DNA of 64,000 bases, from assembly GCF_007747655.1 (NCBI RefSeq), contig NZ_CP036274.1, positions 5,766,001 to 5,830,000 of the forward strand, written 5' to 3'. Origin of the DNA: Anatilimnocola aggregata (lineage in GTDB: Bacteria; Planctomycetota; Planctomycetia; Pirellulales; Pirellulaceae). Positions within the stretch are counted from its first letter, which is position 1, and every line of letters begins with the position of its first letter. The notes beneath the pieces are model-generated. The model was not told the origin of the DNA and did no database searches. It worked only from the letters and a program-made list of their open reading frames with translations. A program made the position numbers and the translations under genes. Below, in pieces: positions 18,281-28,144 of the stretch.

Positions 18281-19711
18281 TTAAGAGAGCGGCATGATGA
18301 TCATGCAAATGAGGGTAACCACGAATCCGGTGATCCCCAGCACCGCAAGCAACGGAGTCCAGGAGCGGAGTGTTTCAACTTCCGTGAGGCCGCCCATTTT
18401 GGCGAAGATCCAGAATCCGCTGTCGTTCATCCACGAACCGACGAGGGTTCCGCTCCCGATGGCCGTCGCCAAATAGACTGGATGAAAACCCAGAATGGTT
18501 TGAAACGCGACCGGCTCACTCCCCGCGGGCGAGAGCATGGCCGCGATCATTCCGGAGGCAGTGATCATGGCGACGGTGCTGGAACCCTGCGCTACTTTCA
18601 TGATGACGGCGATCAGGTATCCCAGGAATAAGTAGAGGATGCCGGACATGGCTGATTCTTGGCCCCCCATCAGATTTTTGATAGCTGGGCCAATCTGGGC
18701 TTCGCGGAGCATGGCGCCGAACGCGCCGCCGGCCGCCGTGATCAAAATAATCGTGCCGCCGCTCATCAGCGAGACTTCGACGATATGGGCCAATTGATTC
18801 AGGCTCGGCTTCCGCTGAATGACGACGAGCAGCAGCGCGATCGCGGTAGCAATCAATAGCGCCAGGTTGGCATTGCCGATGATGGCCGTATAAGGTGTCG
18901 CTGCCTTGGCCAGGAGAACGGCCCGTTCCCAGAAAGGTCCCGTGGCCGCCATTTTGGAAATGGTGGTGGCAATCGTATCGGCGGAGATCAGCAGCACCGG
19001 GAGGATCACCGGCAAAATCGCGACGGCCAGCGAGGGCAACTGCGAATCGGGGAGCGGCTCGGGATCGGGCTCGCTGCCGATTTGGCGCATGGCGATCGGC
19101 GCGACTCGGTCGGCGATGGTGGCGAAGAGGATTCCCACGAGTGCGGACGGAAACGCGATAAGCGTCCCCACCATGATCATGGTGCCAATGTCTACCTTGA
19201 GGTTTTCCGCCATCAGCAGCGGGCCCGGTGTCGGCGGTACAAGCGTGTGCGTGATCGCGCCCCCCGCGGCGATTGCCAGCAGATACAGCAGGTAGTTCTT
19301 TCCCGTCTGCCGGTAGAGCGATCTGGCGAGCGGCACGAGCAAGTAAAACACCGTGTCGAAAAACACGGGAATCGCCAGCACAAAGCCGCTCCCCATGAGC
19401 GCAAACGACGCTTTCTCTTTGCCGAGCAGCCAGAGGAAAGTGCGAACGATCCGGTCGGCCGCCCCGCTGTCCATCATGCACTTGCCGATGATCGCGGCGA
19501 GCGCAATTACAATCCCGATATTGCCGCAGTTCGTGCCGAAAGCTTCAGCGACACGCTTGATCTTCAGAGGCGTTTCGCCCGGCGACAGCAAACTGACGAC
19601 AATCGCCGCCGTGATCAGGGCGATGAAGGCGTTCATCCGCACGACGGTGATCAAACCAATCACCACAGCGATGCCAAGAGCGAGAATCAGGAGGGGATGT
19701 AGAGGGGACAT
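18281..19711 (-). CDS. GntP-family permease (gluconate/organic acid:H+ symporter)
   Basis: The 476-residue protein is almost entirely hydrophobic helices and carries GntP family signatures: an N-terminal LGIAVVIGLITVVRMNAF, AEAFGTNCGNIGIVIALAAI, IGKCMMDSGAADRIVRTF, FVLAIPVFFDTVFYLLVPLA and LVPPTPGPLLMAENL. The family moves gluconate or related sugar acids such as 2-keto-3-deoxygluconate into the cell with protons. Length and motifs look complete. A short coding remnant precedes it on the same strand. A second, truncated gene of this family lies at 25440. The actual substrate cannot be told from sequence. Confidence 0.88.
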   Translation of the reverse strand: MSPLHPLLILALGIAVVIGLITVVRMNAFIALITAAIVVSLLSPGETPLKIKRVAEAFGTNCGNIGIVIALAAIIGKCMMDSGAADRIVRTFLWLLGKEKASFALMGSGFVLAIPVFFDTVFYLLVPLARSLYRQTGKNYLLYLLAIAAGGAITHTLVPPTPGPLLMAENLKVDIGTMIMVGTLIAFPSALVGILFATIADRVAPIAMRQIGSEPDPEPLPDSQLPSLAVAILPVILPVLLISADTIATTISKMAATGPFWERAVLLAKAATPYTAIIGNANLALLIATAIALLLVVIQRKPSLNQLAHIVEVSLMSGGTIILITAAGGAFGAMLREAQIGPAIKNLMGGQESAMSGILYLFLGYLIAVIMKVAQGSSTVAMITASGMIAAMLSPAGSEPVAFQTILGFHPVYLATAIGSGTLVGSWMNDSGFWIFAKMGGLTEVETLRSWTPLLAVLGITGFVVTLICMIIMPLS

Positions 19712-19814
19712 GCAGGGTACTCGTCAGGTCGGTGAGAGGGTACGTGGAAGGGGGAGCCTAGCACAACTTCAGCTGAAGGGTGAATACGTGCGCTCAAACG
19801 GGTAGCGGCGGGTC

Positions 19815-20012
19815 TTACCAGTTTGCAGCATTTTGATAGAAGTTCGGTTTCCAGGTCCATCCCGGCGACCGAATGATGGCGAGCGATTTTTCCTGCGGCA
19901 TGGCCTGCAGCGCGCGGCGACGAAGCGACTGTTGAATGGTGGACCAGGTCGCCTGTTCGTAGGAAGTGGGTTCGAACTTTCGCGAGTAGGTTACCTGTTG
20001 TCCGACGAGCAA
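19815..20012 (-). pseudogene. C-terminal fragment of an upstream gene
   Basis: The minus strand reads RKFEPTSYEQATWSTIQQSL and IIRSPGWTWKPNFYQNAANW before a stop 103 bases upstream of the GntP gene. The composition is clearly coding, but only about 60 residues remain and the frame degrades beyond 20012. The family is not recognised. It may have been an enzyme co-transcribed with the permease. Confidence 0.4.
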
Positions 20013-20317
20013 GACAGATAACCTTCCCAGCCGAAAGGGTCATTCCCTCCCAGCAACGGCTCGTCGCTGGCCGCGATCACTCACTACTGCGCTGATGACC
20101 ACTTATTCGGCGAGTTAGGAGACGACGACTTCTGCTGGGAATCCGCCGACATCCTGAACGACATTCCCGCGCTGTCTTCGCTGGACTTCAATGCCTCAAA
20201 TATGGGCGACGACGAACGTTTTGGTCCAGCCCTTTGTAGTTGATCCTTTCGCTTACGCGGTGCGTAGGATGAGAGTTCGGCGAGGAGTCGCCGGTTGCTC
20301 TTTCAAGGAGGGGTCCT
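20013..20317. other. Short gap with a possible gene tail
   Basis: From about 20056 to 20243 the plus strand stays open with an acidic, coding-like composition (ITHYCADDHLFGELGDDDFC) and then stops. No start is visible. It could be the tail of a lost gene; support is weak. Confidence 0.25.
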
Positions 20318-20821
20318 GTGCTGCGTCAGGAAGCGTTCGATCGTTTATGCGTGAAGTATCCCGAGGCGATGATGGTGCGGGCGACGCTCGAAAACGCACT
20401 GCCACCAACATTTGTGGATGAAGTTTTCAGCCAGCACGCAGGTCGCCGCAAGTCCCGGAAGTTGCTGTTCTCGACAGTCGTGGCTTTACTCAGCTTGGTG
20501 GTGTGCCGCGTCCGCAACTCGGTGCATGCCAGCTATCAGTTGATGGAGCAAGAAATCTCGGTTGGCGTGAAGGCAGTTTACAACCGCCTCAATAGCCTGC
20601 CGACTCGCTACGCCGACAAAACACCGCAGGCAATCGCCGCCGAACTCCTGCGTTTAGTAGAGCACGTTAGTATGCGCAAGCTGAAGAAGCACCCCCGCGG
20701 CAAGAAGAAGCCAGTCCCCAAACGCGAATGCCCAAAAGATCAACCGCACTTCGCGACCTCACGCGTCCTGGCCGCTGCGAAAGCCAAGAACAACCGGTCA
20801 AAACGAAAGGCCGAGAAGTAA
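20318..20821 (+). pseudogene. IS4-type transposase with internal deletion
   Basis: The first 105 residues match the head of an IS4-like transposase (RQEAFDRLCVKYPEAMMVRA, FVDEVFSQHAGRR, VYNRLNSLPTRYADKT). The last 55 match the basic tail of the same family (MRKLKKHPRGKKKPVPKR, PHFATSRVLA). The 250 or so central residues holding the DDE catalytic core are missing, yet the frame stays open. It is an in-frame internal deletion and cannot catalyse transposition. It could act as a DNA-binding inhibitor if expressed. Confidence 0.6.
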
Positions 20822-21038
20822 ACTACAAAGGGCTGGGGATAACCGCTTGAGCCTCGCGGCGGTCGTCGACAAGAGCGTGCGTAATCGACTCGCAGTGCAA
20901 GAAGAATGAGCCACCACAAAAATTAGGTTACGATGCCAATCAGAATCGCGACAGATGCCGGGCAGATCTCGGATGCTCGACAAACTTCGATTATTGGATT
21001 GGCCGGATTCCATTCGTCGCGACAAGACCTGAATATTT

Positions 21039-22532
21039 TTAGCCTGCGACGTTTTGTCGATTTGCGAATCGGAAAAGTCGGATCAGTGCAGGTAGAGCGA
21101 GCGTCACGACGAGCAAGCCAAACAGGGCCGCACTGATTGGCCGCGTAAAGAACGGGGCCCAATCGCCGCTCGACTTGATGAGCCCCACGCGGAGGTTTTC
21201 CTCGACCATCGGCCCGAGAATCATTCCCAGGATCAGCGGGGCAAGCGGCACTCGCCGCGATTCCAACCAAAAGCCCAGCAGGCCGAACGCCAACATTAGC
21301 CAGACGTCGAACAAGCTGCTCCGCAGTGCATAGGCACCAAGCACCGAGAAGACGACGACACCGGTAAGCACGACGCTTCGCGGTAACCGCAGGATCCAGC
21401 CGAATGCGCGGATACCAGCATAACCACAAGGGATCAGTAACACCTGTGTCACCAGCGCGATGAGAAAGAGCGACTGCATCTGGTCGCCATTTTGAGTGAA
21501 TATCAGCGGACCAGGCTTGATGTTGTATACGAGGAGCGCGCCCAGCACGATTGCAGTCACCGAGTCGCCCGGAATGCCCAAGACCAGGGCCGGAATCCAA
21601 GCTCCTCCGACGGCTGCGTTGTTGGCGCTCGTTGGCGCGATTACCCCTTCTTCCGAACCCAGGCCGAACTTTTGCGGATCGCGAGAGATGCGCTGGGCCA
21701 AACCGTAAGCGACCCAGGCGGCGATGTCGGCACCAGCGCCTGGCAATGCGCCCACGAGTGTTCCCAAGAGTGATGATCGCACGACAGTGCCTTTATTGTT
21801 CCAGATGGCGCCGGCGACCTCGCTCACCGAAGTCTTGTCGCCGCCTATTGCTGCAGGCGCAGACATCTCGCGGCCGGCGCTCACGCTGCGCAGCACCTCA
21901 GATAGTCCGAACAAGCCAATCATCGCCGGAATAAACCCCAGGCCGCCGGAAAGATAGGTGTTCCCCAAAGTAAAGCGGGCCGTGCCACTGACTATGTCCA
22001 GGCCGATAGTGGCCAAAAGCATGCCGAGCATCGCTGCGAGGATGCCGCGAAACGTTGAGCCGACGCTGACAACCGCACTCAGGCTGAGGCCCAGCACGCC
22101 CAGCCAAAAGTACTCAAAGCTACTAAAATGCAGCGCCGCTTGCGCCAGACGCGGAGCGACTAGCATTAAGAGCGACACACCAATCAGTCCGCCGATCGCC
22201 GAGCACCACAGGTTGAGTATCAATGCAAAGTTCGCTCGGCCAGTCCGGGCGAGGGCGTAACTGTCGAGGGTGGCCACGGCAGAGGCAGGGGTGCCTGGAA
22301 TCCGCAAGTACGTCGCCGGAATGTCCCCTGCAAAGATCGCGGTGAAACTCACACCCAGGATCATCGCCAAGCCAGCGTCTGGTGGCAAATAGAAACTGAT
22401 GGGCACCACCAGGGCTACTCCCATCGTCGCGGTCAGCCCCGGAGTGGCGCCTACGAATATGCCGAAGGCCATACCCAACATCCAGTAGATGAGCACGGTG
22501 GGATGCAGGATTCGTACGAGGTCGTCGGCCAT
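21039..22532 (-). CDS. tctA: TctA-family large permease of a tripartite tricarboxylate transporter
   Basis: The roughly 500-residue product has about ten to twelve hydrophobic helices and TctA signatures: GIFVGATPGLTATMGVALVV, PISFYLPPDAGLAMILG, DIPATYLRIPGTPASAVATL in the first half, and LPGAGADIAAWVAYGLAQ, PTSANNAAVGGAWIPALVLG, IPGDSVTAIVLGALLVYNIK in the second. It forms the large membrane subunit of a Na+- or H+-driven carboxylate uptake system with a periplasmic binding protein. I use ATG 22532 as start; a GTG at 22547 would add five residues and sits closer to the TctC-TctB stop at 22556. The gene looks complete and co-transcribed with its partner. Confidence 0.88.
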   Translation of the reverse strand: MADDLVRILHPTVLIYWMLGMAFGIFVGATPGLTATMGVALVVPISFYLPPDAGLAMILGVSFTAIFAGDIPATYLRIPGTPASAVATLDSYALARTGRANFALILNLWCSAIGGLIGVSLLMLVAPRLAQAALHFSSFEYFWLGVLGLSLSAVVSVGSTFRGILAAMLGMLLATIGLDIVSGTARFTLGNTYLSGGLGFIPAMIGLFGLSEVLRSVSAGREMSAPAAIGGDKTSVSEVAGAIWNNKGTVVRSSLLGTLVGALPGAGADIAAWVAYGLAQRISRDPQKFGLGSEEGVIAPTSANNAAVGGAWIPALVLGIPGDSVTAIVLGALLVYNIKPGPLIFTQNGDQMQSLFLIALVTQVLLIPCGYAGIRAFGWILRLPRSVVLTGVVVFSVLGAYALRSSLFDVWLMLAFGLLGFWLESRRVPLAPLILGMILGPMVEENLRVGLIKSSGDWAPFFTRPISAALFGLLVVTLALPALIRLFRFANRQNVAG

Positions 22533-22555
22533 GATGAGGAGATTCACGAGCGGCG

Positions 22556-23917
22556 TTAAAGATTCCACCACGGGCTGGTCGGCAACACCACGCGGAACTG
22601 CCAAACAAAAAGTGCATACACAGCCAGGAGCATGGCAGCTGCCAGCAACACGGCTCGCCACCAAGGTTGGCCGAGGCGGACCATGAGAGTCGATGCAAAG
22701 ATTTGCGTGCTAACAAAAAAACCTAGCCAAGGCATAGCCACTAGATAAATCACCAGCCAGCCCAACATGAGGACAATGCTAACTTGACCGGGCTCGCACC
22801 AAAAACCTCGCCAGGAACGCAGCGGCGCGGCGACATCTCCGGAAGGTTGCGATCGATTCTGTGGCCAGACGTGGCGGCCAATCACTATTCCACAGCCGAC
22901 GACGAGACATCCGGCGAGCGCGGCAGGAAAGAACCAAGGCCCCGGATCGCTCGTGGTGACGACACGCGGCCGGCCACCGACGGGTGCGTATCCTGCTGCT
23001 GTAACCACAGGTTGCCAGCGTTGTTCTTGTTCTTCAAGGAAAGCAGTGAAGTCATCGCCAGATCGAATTGCAATCCCAAAGCCGTTGGTTGCCATGAACT
23101 CCGCATAGGCTGGCGAACGTACAATCCGATATATCGTTGAGAGCAATTTCGCGCGGACATCGTCTGGTGTCCCCAGGGGCAGGAATAACCCTCGCCAGCC
23201 GACTGCTTCCCATGAGGCACCATCCATGGGGGACTGGCGGGTCATCACATGTAACACGCGAATTTGCCCTGAATCCAATTGCGACTGGGCTTCGGGGATG
23301 CTGCAGCAAACGGCATCAACATGGCCGCCCAATAGCTCGACAAGCGACGGAGCCGAGCCTTGCGACGGCACCCACACGACCGAATCGATCGGAAGTTTGG
23401 CATGCAAAAAAAGTCCTGCCCGAGCCAGATCCCACGCCCCGCCTGCGGACGTGCCGGACATCTTCACTTTCCCCGAGCGCGTACGAAGCTCGCTGAGCAA
23501 ATCCGCCAGTGACTGCCAGGATGCATCGCTGCGAACAAGGATTGCGGCGGGGTCGGCATTGACCTGCATCAGCGGCTGAAAGTCACGATAGGTCAGGTCC
23601 GAGATTCCCATCGCGCGCATGGTGCTCAATTCGAACGTGCCCATAGTGATGGTGTAGCCGTCAGGTCGGGCGCGGGCTCCAGCCGCATGACCGCTGGCAC
23701 CGCTTCCGCCTGTTTGATTTTGCACTACGACGGGGAGGCCGAGTTCGCGTTGCAACTGGTCGGCGAGAAAGCGGGCTACGCGATCGGTTCCGCCACCAGC
23801 TGCCCACGGGCAGATGACAACGATGGTGCGATTGGGATACTCAGCGGCTGTGACCGGAGTAAACCAGATCGCTAAGTAAAACAGCGCAATTGTTATGACC
23901 AGGGAGAGGGTTCGCAT
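22556..23917 (-). CDS. TctC binding protein fused to TctB small permease
   Basis: ATG 23917 begins a signal peptide (MRTLSLVITIALFYLAIWF). Residues to about 310 form a Bug/TctC-type binding protein: EYPNRTIVVICPWAAGGGTD, LGLPVVVQNQTGGSGASGH and FLPLGTPDDVRAKLLSTIY. After a short linker come four hydrophobic helices (FFPAALAGCLVVGCGIVIG, VLMLGWLVIYLVAMPWLGFF and others) matching TctB. TctC and TctB are normally separate proteins, so here the solute-binding domain is tethered to the membrane subunit on the periplasmic side. The reading frame crosses the joint without interruption. TctA follows within a few bases. The substrate is probably a tricarboxylate or other carboxylate, not determinable here. 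Confidence 0.8.
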   Translation of the reverse strand: MRTLSLVITIALFYLAIWFTPVTAAEYPNRTIVVICPWAAGGGTDRVARFLADQLQRELGLPVVVQNQTGGSGASGHAAGARARPDGYTITMGTFELSTMRAMGISDLTYRDFQPLMQVNADPAAILVRSDASWQSLADLLSELRTRSGKVKMSGTSAGGAWDLARAGLFLHAKLPIDSVVWVPSQGSAPSLVELLGGHVDAVCCSIPEAQSQLDSGQIRVLHVMTRQSPMDGASWEAVGWRGLFLPLGTPDDVRAKLLSTIYRIVRSPAYAEFMATNGFGIAIRSGDDFTAFLEEQEQRWQPVVTAAGYAPVGGRPRVVTTSDPGPWFFPAALAGCLVVGCGIVIGRHVWPQNRSQPSGDVAAPLRSWRGFWCEPGQVSIVLMLGWLVIYLVAMPWLGFFVSTQIFASTLMVRLGQPWWRAVLLAAAMLLAVYALFVWQFRVVLPTSPWWNL

Positions 23918-24417
23918 GGCCGCAGTGTAGCCACGCCGACTGACAATGACTATCAGCGACACAGCTGAAGTCAAATCCCGCCGAAAACGATAGACATCGA
24001 AACCCTTGTAGGCAGCTGCGCATGGGTCCAACAACCACGAAGGTGCATAGGGCATCATTCGACAAGCAAGATTCCCGGTTACAACGCGAAATCGATGGAT
24101 GAGAGGAGCTATCCGTTGGCTGCAGCGTTCACTTCGGCAACTGGCGAGAAGCATGTAGCTCTGCGATCCTCCGGATCATCGCCGGCTCAGGCACCCGGTT
24201 GACAGGCTCTGCTGCAGTAAAGCGTCGAGGTACTCGGTCCGCGGATTCAAAACACGCGCGGACTCGTCGGTCTGCCGTTCCAAACGAGATTGCTCGCGTG
24301 AACTTAGGCCGCCAAAAACGAGTTGGAAAGCTGATATGCTTGGCAACGCTGCCCGTACAACACACCACATTAGGGCGGCCTTAAGATTTTAAGTCGCCGC
24401 GCAATGGGAGTTCAGTC
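23918..24417. other. Divergent intergenic region
   Basis: It separates the minus-strand Tct genes from the plus-strand antiporter, so it must hold both promoters. Minus-strand traces such as RTEYLDALLQQSL near 24200-24260 suggest an old gene remnant, but frames are broken. The only firm site is GGGAG at 24406-24410 before the GTG start of the antiporter. Confidence 0.35.
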
Positions 24418-25425
24418 GTGCTCGTGCCGATACTGCAATTTTTGGTCTGTGCCGCTGTGATTGTTGTCGCAGGTACTTTTCTCTCGAAGTTTGCCGATGC
24501 AATTGCTGAACTAACAGGCCTGGGAAGATTGCTCGTCGGCAGTGTGCTGCTGGCGGGTGCGACCTCGTTACCGGAACTGACGGTCGATATTTCTGCGGTC
24601 CGGATGGGTGCTGTCGATCTGGCCGTGGGGGATCTGATTGGTAGCTGTTTAATGAATCTATTGATTCTCGCGATCCTGGATTTGTCGCATCATTCCAACG
24701 GCCGAATGTTGAGCAAGCAGGCTGCGGCGCACGCACTCTCCGGTTCAGTGAGTGCCTCATTGATTTGTCTAGTGGCCCTAGGATTGTTGACGTCTAAATG
24801 GATCAGCCCCTATGCAATGATGGGACTCAGCCCCGTCATTATCGCGATCGTTGTGGCATATATCCTGGGTGTCCGGCTCGTCTATTTGGATCAGCGGATT
24901 GCCCATCGCACAGCGGTGGACGAAGGTGCCAAACCGCATGAAGTGGGAGCCAACCTATCTCTGGGGAATGCCGTGGCTGGATTTGTCGCCTGTGCCGGCG
25001 TTATCTTGATCGCAGGTCCGTTTCTTGCGCACGCCGCCGATGCTTTAGCCACCGAGAGCGGCCTGGGAGGCACCTTCGTCGGTACGACTCTGGTGGCCTT
25101 TAGCACTTCGTTGCCGGAACTTGTGGCATCGTTGGCCGCCCTACGGATGGGTGCGCACGATTTGGCGATTGGCAATGTGTTCGGCAGTAACGCCTTCAAC
25201 ATGCTTCTCTTGGCGCCGCTAGAAGTAATACAACCCGGCTCGCTGTTTTCCGCCGTCTCCCCGAATCATGCCATCACCTGCGTCGCGACATTACTTGCGA
25301 CGCAGGTGGCCGTGATGGGCCAGTTGTATCAAGTGGAGAAGCGAACCCGCCTCATCGAGCCTGATGCGCTACTGGTGATCTTGATCGTGTTTGGGGCTCT
25401 GGGGCTCGTTTATTTTTGTCGCTAG
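24418..25425 (+). CDS. Na+/Ca2+ exchanger family membrane protein
   Basis: The 335-residue product has two homologous halves, each with an alpha-repeat signature: LAGATSLPELTVDISAVRMG with VGDLIGSCLMNLLIL in the first, and VAFSTSLPELVASLAALRMG with IGNVFGSNAFNMLLL in the second. About ten transmembrane helices fit the CaCA (YrbG-like) family. It likely exports Ca2+ in exchange for Na+ or H+. The start is GTG after GGGAG. A 14-base gap separates it from a truncated GntP gene, which suggests they were once one operon. Confidence 0.85.
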   Translation: MLVPILQFLVCAAVIVVAGTFLSKFADAIAELTGLGRLLVGSVLLAGATSLPELTVDISAVRMGAVDLAVGDLIGSCLMNLLILAILDLSHHSNGRMLSKQAAAHALSGSVSASLICLVALGLLTSKWISPYAMMGLSPVIIAIVVAYILGVRLVYLDQRIAHRTAVDEGAKPHEVGANLSLGNAVAGFVACAGVILIAGPFLAHAADALATESGLGGTFVGTTLVAFSTSLPELVASLAALRMGAHDLAIGNVFGSNAFNMLLLAPLEVIQPGSLFSAVSPNHAITCVATLLATQVAVMGQLYQVEKRTRLIEPDALLVILIVFGALGLVYFCR

Positions 25426-25439
25426 CGTAGGTGGGAACG

Positions 25440-25721
25440 ATGAGCGCCGTGATTGTGCTGTTGATTGGCCTAGCGATCGTCGTCGGCGGTGTGCTGGCGT
25501 TACGACTGCACGCCTTTGTCGCCTTGATTCTGGCAGCACTCGTCGTGGCCTGTTTGACTCCTGCGACCGCCTTCGTGCGGCAGTCACTGCTCGATAAGGC
25601 AAAGAAGTTCGACGTGCGAATTGAGTCGCTCGAAGCCGACAAGGGCATCGTCCATTTATCCGTGCCAGGTAATAGGAAGAGAGAAGCGGCAACGGATTTG
25701 ATAGCCATCCACCCGGGATAG
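25440..25721 (+). pseudogene. GntP-family permease, N-terminal fragment
   Basis: ATG 25440 begins MSAVIVLLIGLAIVVGGVLA followed by LRLHAFVALILAALVVACLT, the first two helices of a GntP-type permease. A soluble segment (KKFDVRIESLEADKGIVHLS) follows and a stop comes after 93 residues, compared with about 450-480 in the family. The stop lies some 90 bases before the decayed IS at 25813. Loss of the rest probably accompanied IS insertion or later deletion. Confidence 0.65.
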
Positions 25722-25812
25722 TATCCCTGGAAATTCACCCAACTCGGCAAACTAGCTCTTGTCGATAGCTCACTGGTTGCGGATCGTGCCGTGCTGTGTG
25801 TCACGACCTTCT

Positions 25813-27403
25813 GGAGTTTTCTGCGCGAGTTCTCGCCATTCTAGTCGAATCGAGGCGGCGATTTCCATCAGCCCGGTTGCTCGACCGGTGGGGTTGGTCA
25901 TGATCGAGTGATGGCCACCGCAACTCGCACGCAACGCCGTTACGATCACCGTCTCCGGAATCTGGTCCGCACAACACGGGACATTCACTGCGCCATCCAA
26001 CGAGGGGTCCCTCGTTCGACCGCACGTAGCTGGCTGACGGATTCAGAAGTTCCAGTCGTCACCGTCGAGGCCCTCAACCTGGACGCGATTCAGTTGCAGC
26101 GAGAAGTGTTACAGTTCCGCCGACGCGTTCAGAAACTGATCGCGCTGCTGCGGGTGTTGTTGGTCGTATGGAGAATGTCCGGCTACTCGCTGAGGCAGAC
26201 AAGACTGCCGGACGGCGGCCACAAACGCTCACTGCTACGCGCCATTGAACAATCGCGGTCAGCATTGCCGCTACGATCCGTGCTGCGCGTCGTGCGCTTG
26301 TCGCCTTCGCGGTACCATGCCTGGAACGGTGAGGACCAATGCGCTCTCGATGACGGGTCTTCCTGTCCACGATCCTCGCCGCAGCAACTCACGGCCGCAG
26401 AAGTCGGCGTGATCCATGAACTCGTCACGTCTGACGACTACCGGCACGTGCCGACCGGGACACTGGCGCGGCTCGCTCCACGCATCGGCAAGGCCTACGC
26501 TTCGGCGAGCACTTGGTATCGGCTGGTGCGGGAGCACCGGTGGCGACGACCCAGGCAACGGGTGCACCCGGCGGCTCCGAAAGTCGGAATTCGCGCTTCC
26601 CGGCCCAATCAGATCTGGCACATCGACACCTCGGTGCTCCGTCTGCTCGATGGGAGCCGAGCGTACTTGCAGGCCGTGATCGACAACTTCTCGCGGCGAG
26701 TCCTGGCCTGGAAGGTCAGCGGGACATTTGATCCGAATACTACCGTGGACATCCTGCTCACGGCAGCGAAAGGCGTCAGCGGCGAGAAACCGATGCTAGT
26801 TGCCGATGGCGGCGTCGAGAACTTCAACGGAGCCGTCGACGAACTGATTGCTTGCCTCGGGCCTGTTGAGCCGAGTCCTGGCCCAAACCGAGATCACCTT
26901 CTCGAATTCGATGATCGAATCCTGGTGGCGCGTGCTCAAGCATCAGTGGCTGTTCCTGAACACGCTGGATTCGGTTCGCGCGGTTGAGAAGCTCGTGGCG
27001 TTCTTCGTCCAAGAGCACAACGCGCGACTCCCGCACTCCGCTTTCGGGGGCAGACGCCGGACGAAATGTACTTTGGCACGGGCGTAGACATTCCCAAACA
27101 GTTGGCGGCTGCGAAAGTCGCGGCTCGGCAAGCGCGTCTGGCGGGCAATCGGGCCGTCCGCTGCCAGAGTTGTAGCGCGCCAGTGGCCATCAGCAACTGA
27201 CGCCGGTCGAACGAAGGAATCGGGCGAAGCTGGGTGCCGGTGCGCGCGAACGGCTTGAAAGGTGCTCCGGCCAGCGGACCAGCCGTCGTTCCGAGGAGTG
27301 TAGCCGCGATTCTCTTGCCCGGACTCGGACCTCTTTTGGCCTCCCACACCCCAAGTGGCGAGAACTCGCGCAGAAAACTCCCCAATGTTGTGGTTCTCAG
27401 CAC
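25813..27403 (+). mobile_element. Decayed IS3/IS481-like insertion sequence
   Basis: The element is bounded by inverted copies of TGGCGAGAACTCGCGCAGAA plus AACTCC: complement at 25813-25838 and direct at 27356-27381. The right end extends to the TTCTCAGCAC boundary near 27403; the left outer end is degraded (CACGACCTT in place of the expected AACCACAAC). It carries a frameshifted transposase. Solo or partial copies of its ends occur at 8010, 11047 and 17758. Confidence 0.7.
25911..27200 (+). pseudogene. Integrase-core (DDE) transposase with two frameshifts
   Basis: The frame from ATG 25911 encodes an HTH head (MATATRTQRRYDHRLRNLVR, PRSTARSWL), a coiled segment, SRYHAW, and the first catalytic aspartate in NQIWHIDTSVLRL, then VIDNFSRRVLAWKV and the second in LVADGGVENFNG. 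Near 26870 the reading moves to another frame, which supplies ITFSNSMIESWWRVLKHQWL with the catalytic glutamate. Near 27050 it shifts again to TPDEMYFGTGVDIPKQL and ends at 27200. The two indels make it non-functional as read. The family is IS3/IS481-like by its rve-type core. Confidence 0.7.
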
Positions 27404-28144
27404 GGCTGCGATGCGACTATAGCTCTTCAGCACCCCACCGGCCTCTGTTCGCAACGCACATTTGCCGGCAGCACGATCTCGTCCTCGACGCTGATTCGTT
27501 TCGTCTTCGGTCGAGTGCAACGACAAAACCCCATCAGGAACTTCCTATCGTGCTCGTGCTGCACGCAGCTGACCGGCATGAACGCGACAATTTGACGAAC
27601 CGCTAACCGCAGGAAGCCGTCACACCGCTCTGGCCACTAGATCAGGCCGGTCGGGCTTTGCCGCCTTCAAGCTGGCACTTCCGCCAGAAGCAGTTCAAAA
27701 GCCCTGCCAAGGCTCCGGAGAAGCCCGCTAGAGGCCAAAACTGGGTTTGGCCTCACGAAGGCTGAACTGCCCAAAGCCGCTGTAGTGCGTCAGCCCTGGA
27801 GCACCACCATATTGAGCTGATCGTACTCATAGTCCACGGCCGCTTCGGTTTGAATCATTTCCTCCCGGAAAGCGCCGCTCAGCACTCGGCCCAAAAGGGC
27901 ATCATTTGAAATTGCCCTAAATTCAGAATCGCCGGAGCCGAGTCATGCTAAACCCGGCGGTTTGATACACGCGAGTAGGACAAATTGTCCTCGGCGTCTC
28001 CCTGATAGAGACGTAGTCTTCGTTCCAGCGAACCGTGTGGCAATTTGCCTGAACTGTGGTGGTCGCCAGCCGGCTCACCACCCGCTGCATTCTTGACTAG
28101 CGGGTGGCGGCCGGTACAGAAGAGAGCTGCAAGCTGACCTGAGC
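27404..28144. other. No supportable gene
   Basis: Beyond the IS end I see only short, conflicting frames. Around 27640-27765 the plus strand has brief coding-like composition without a start. No repeats or structured RNA are evident. This stretch separates the transport block from the replication block and may contain its boundary. Confidence 0.35.

Noticed and set aside
20923-21600. Minus-strand 225-residue frame overlapping TctA
   Set aside because: It is an out-of-frame shadow of the tctA gene.
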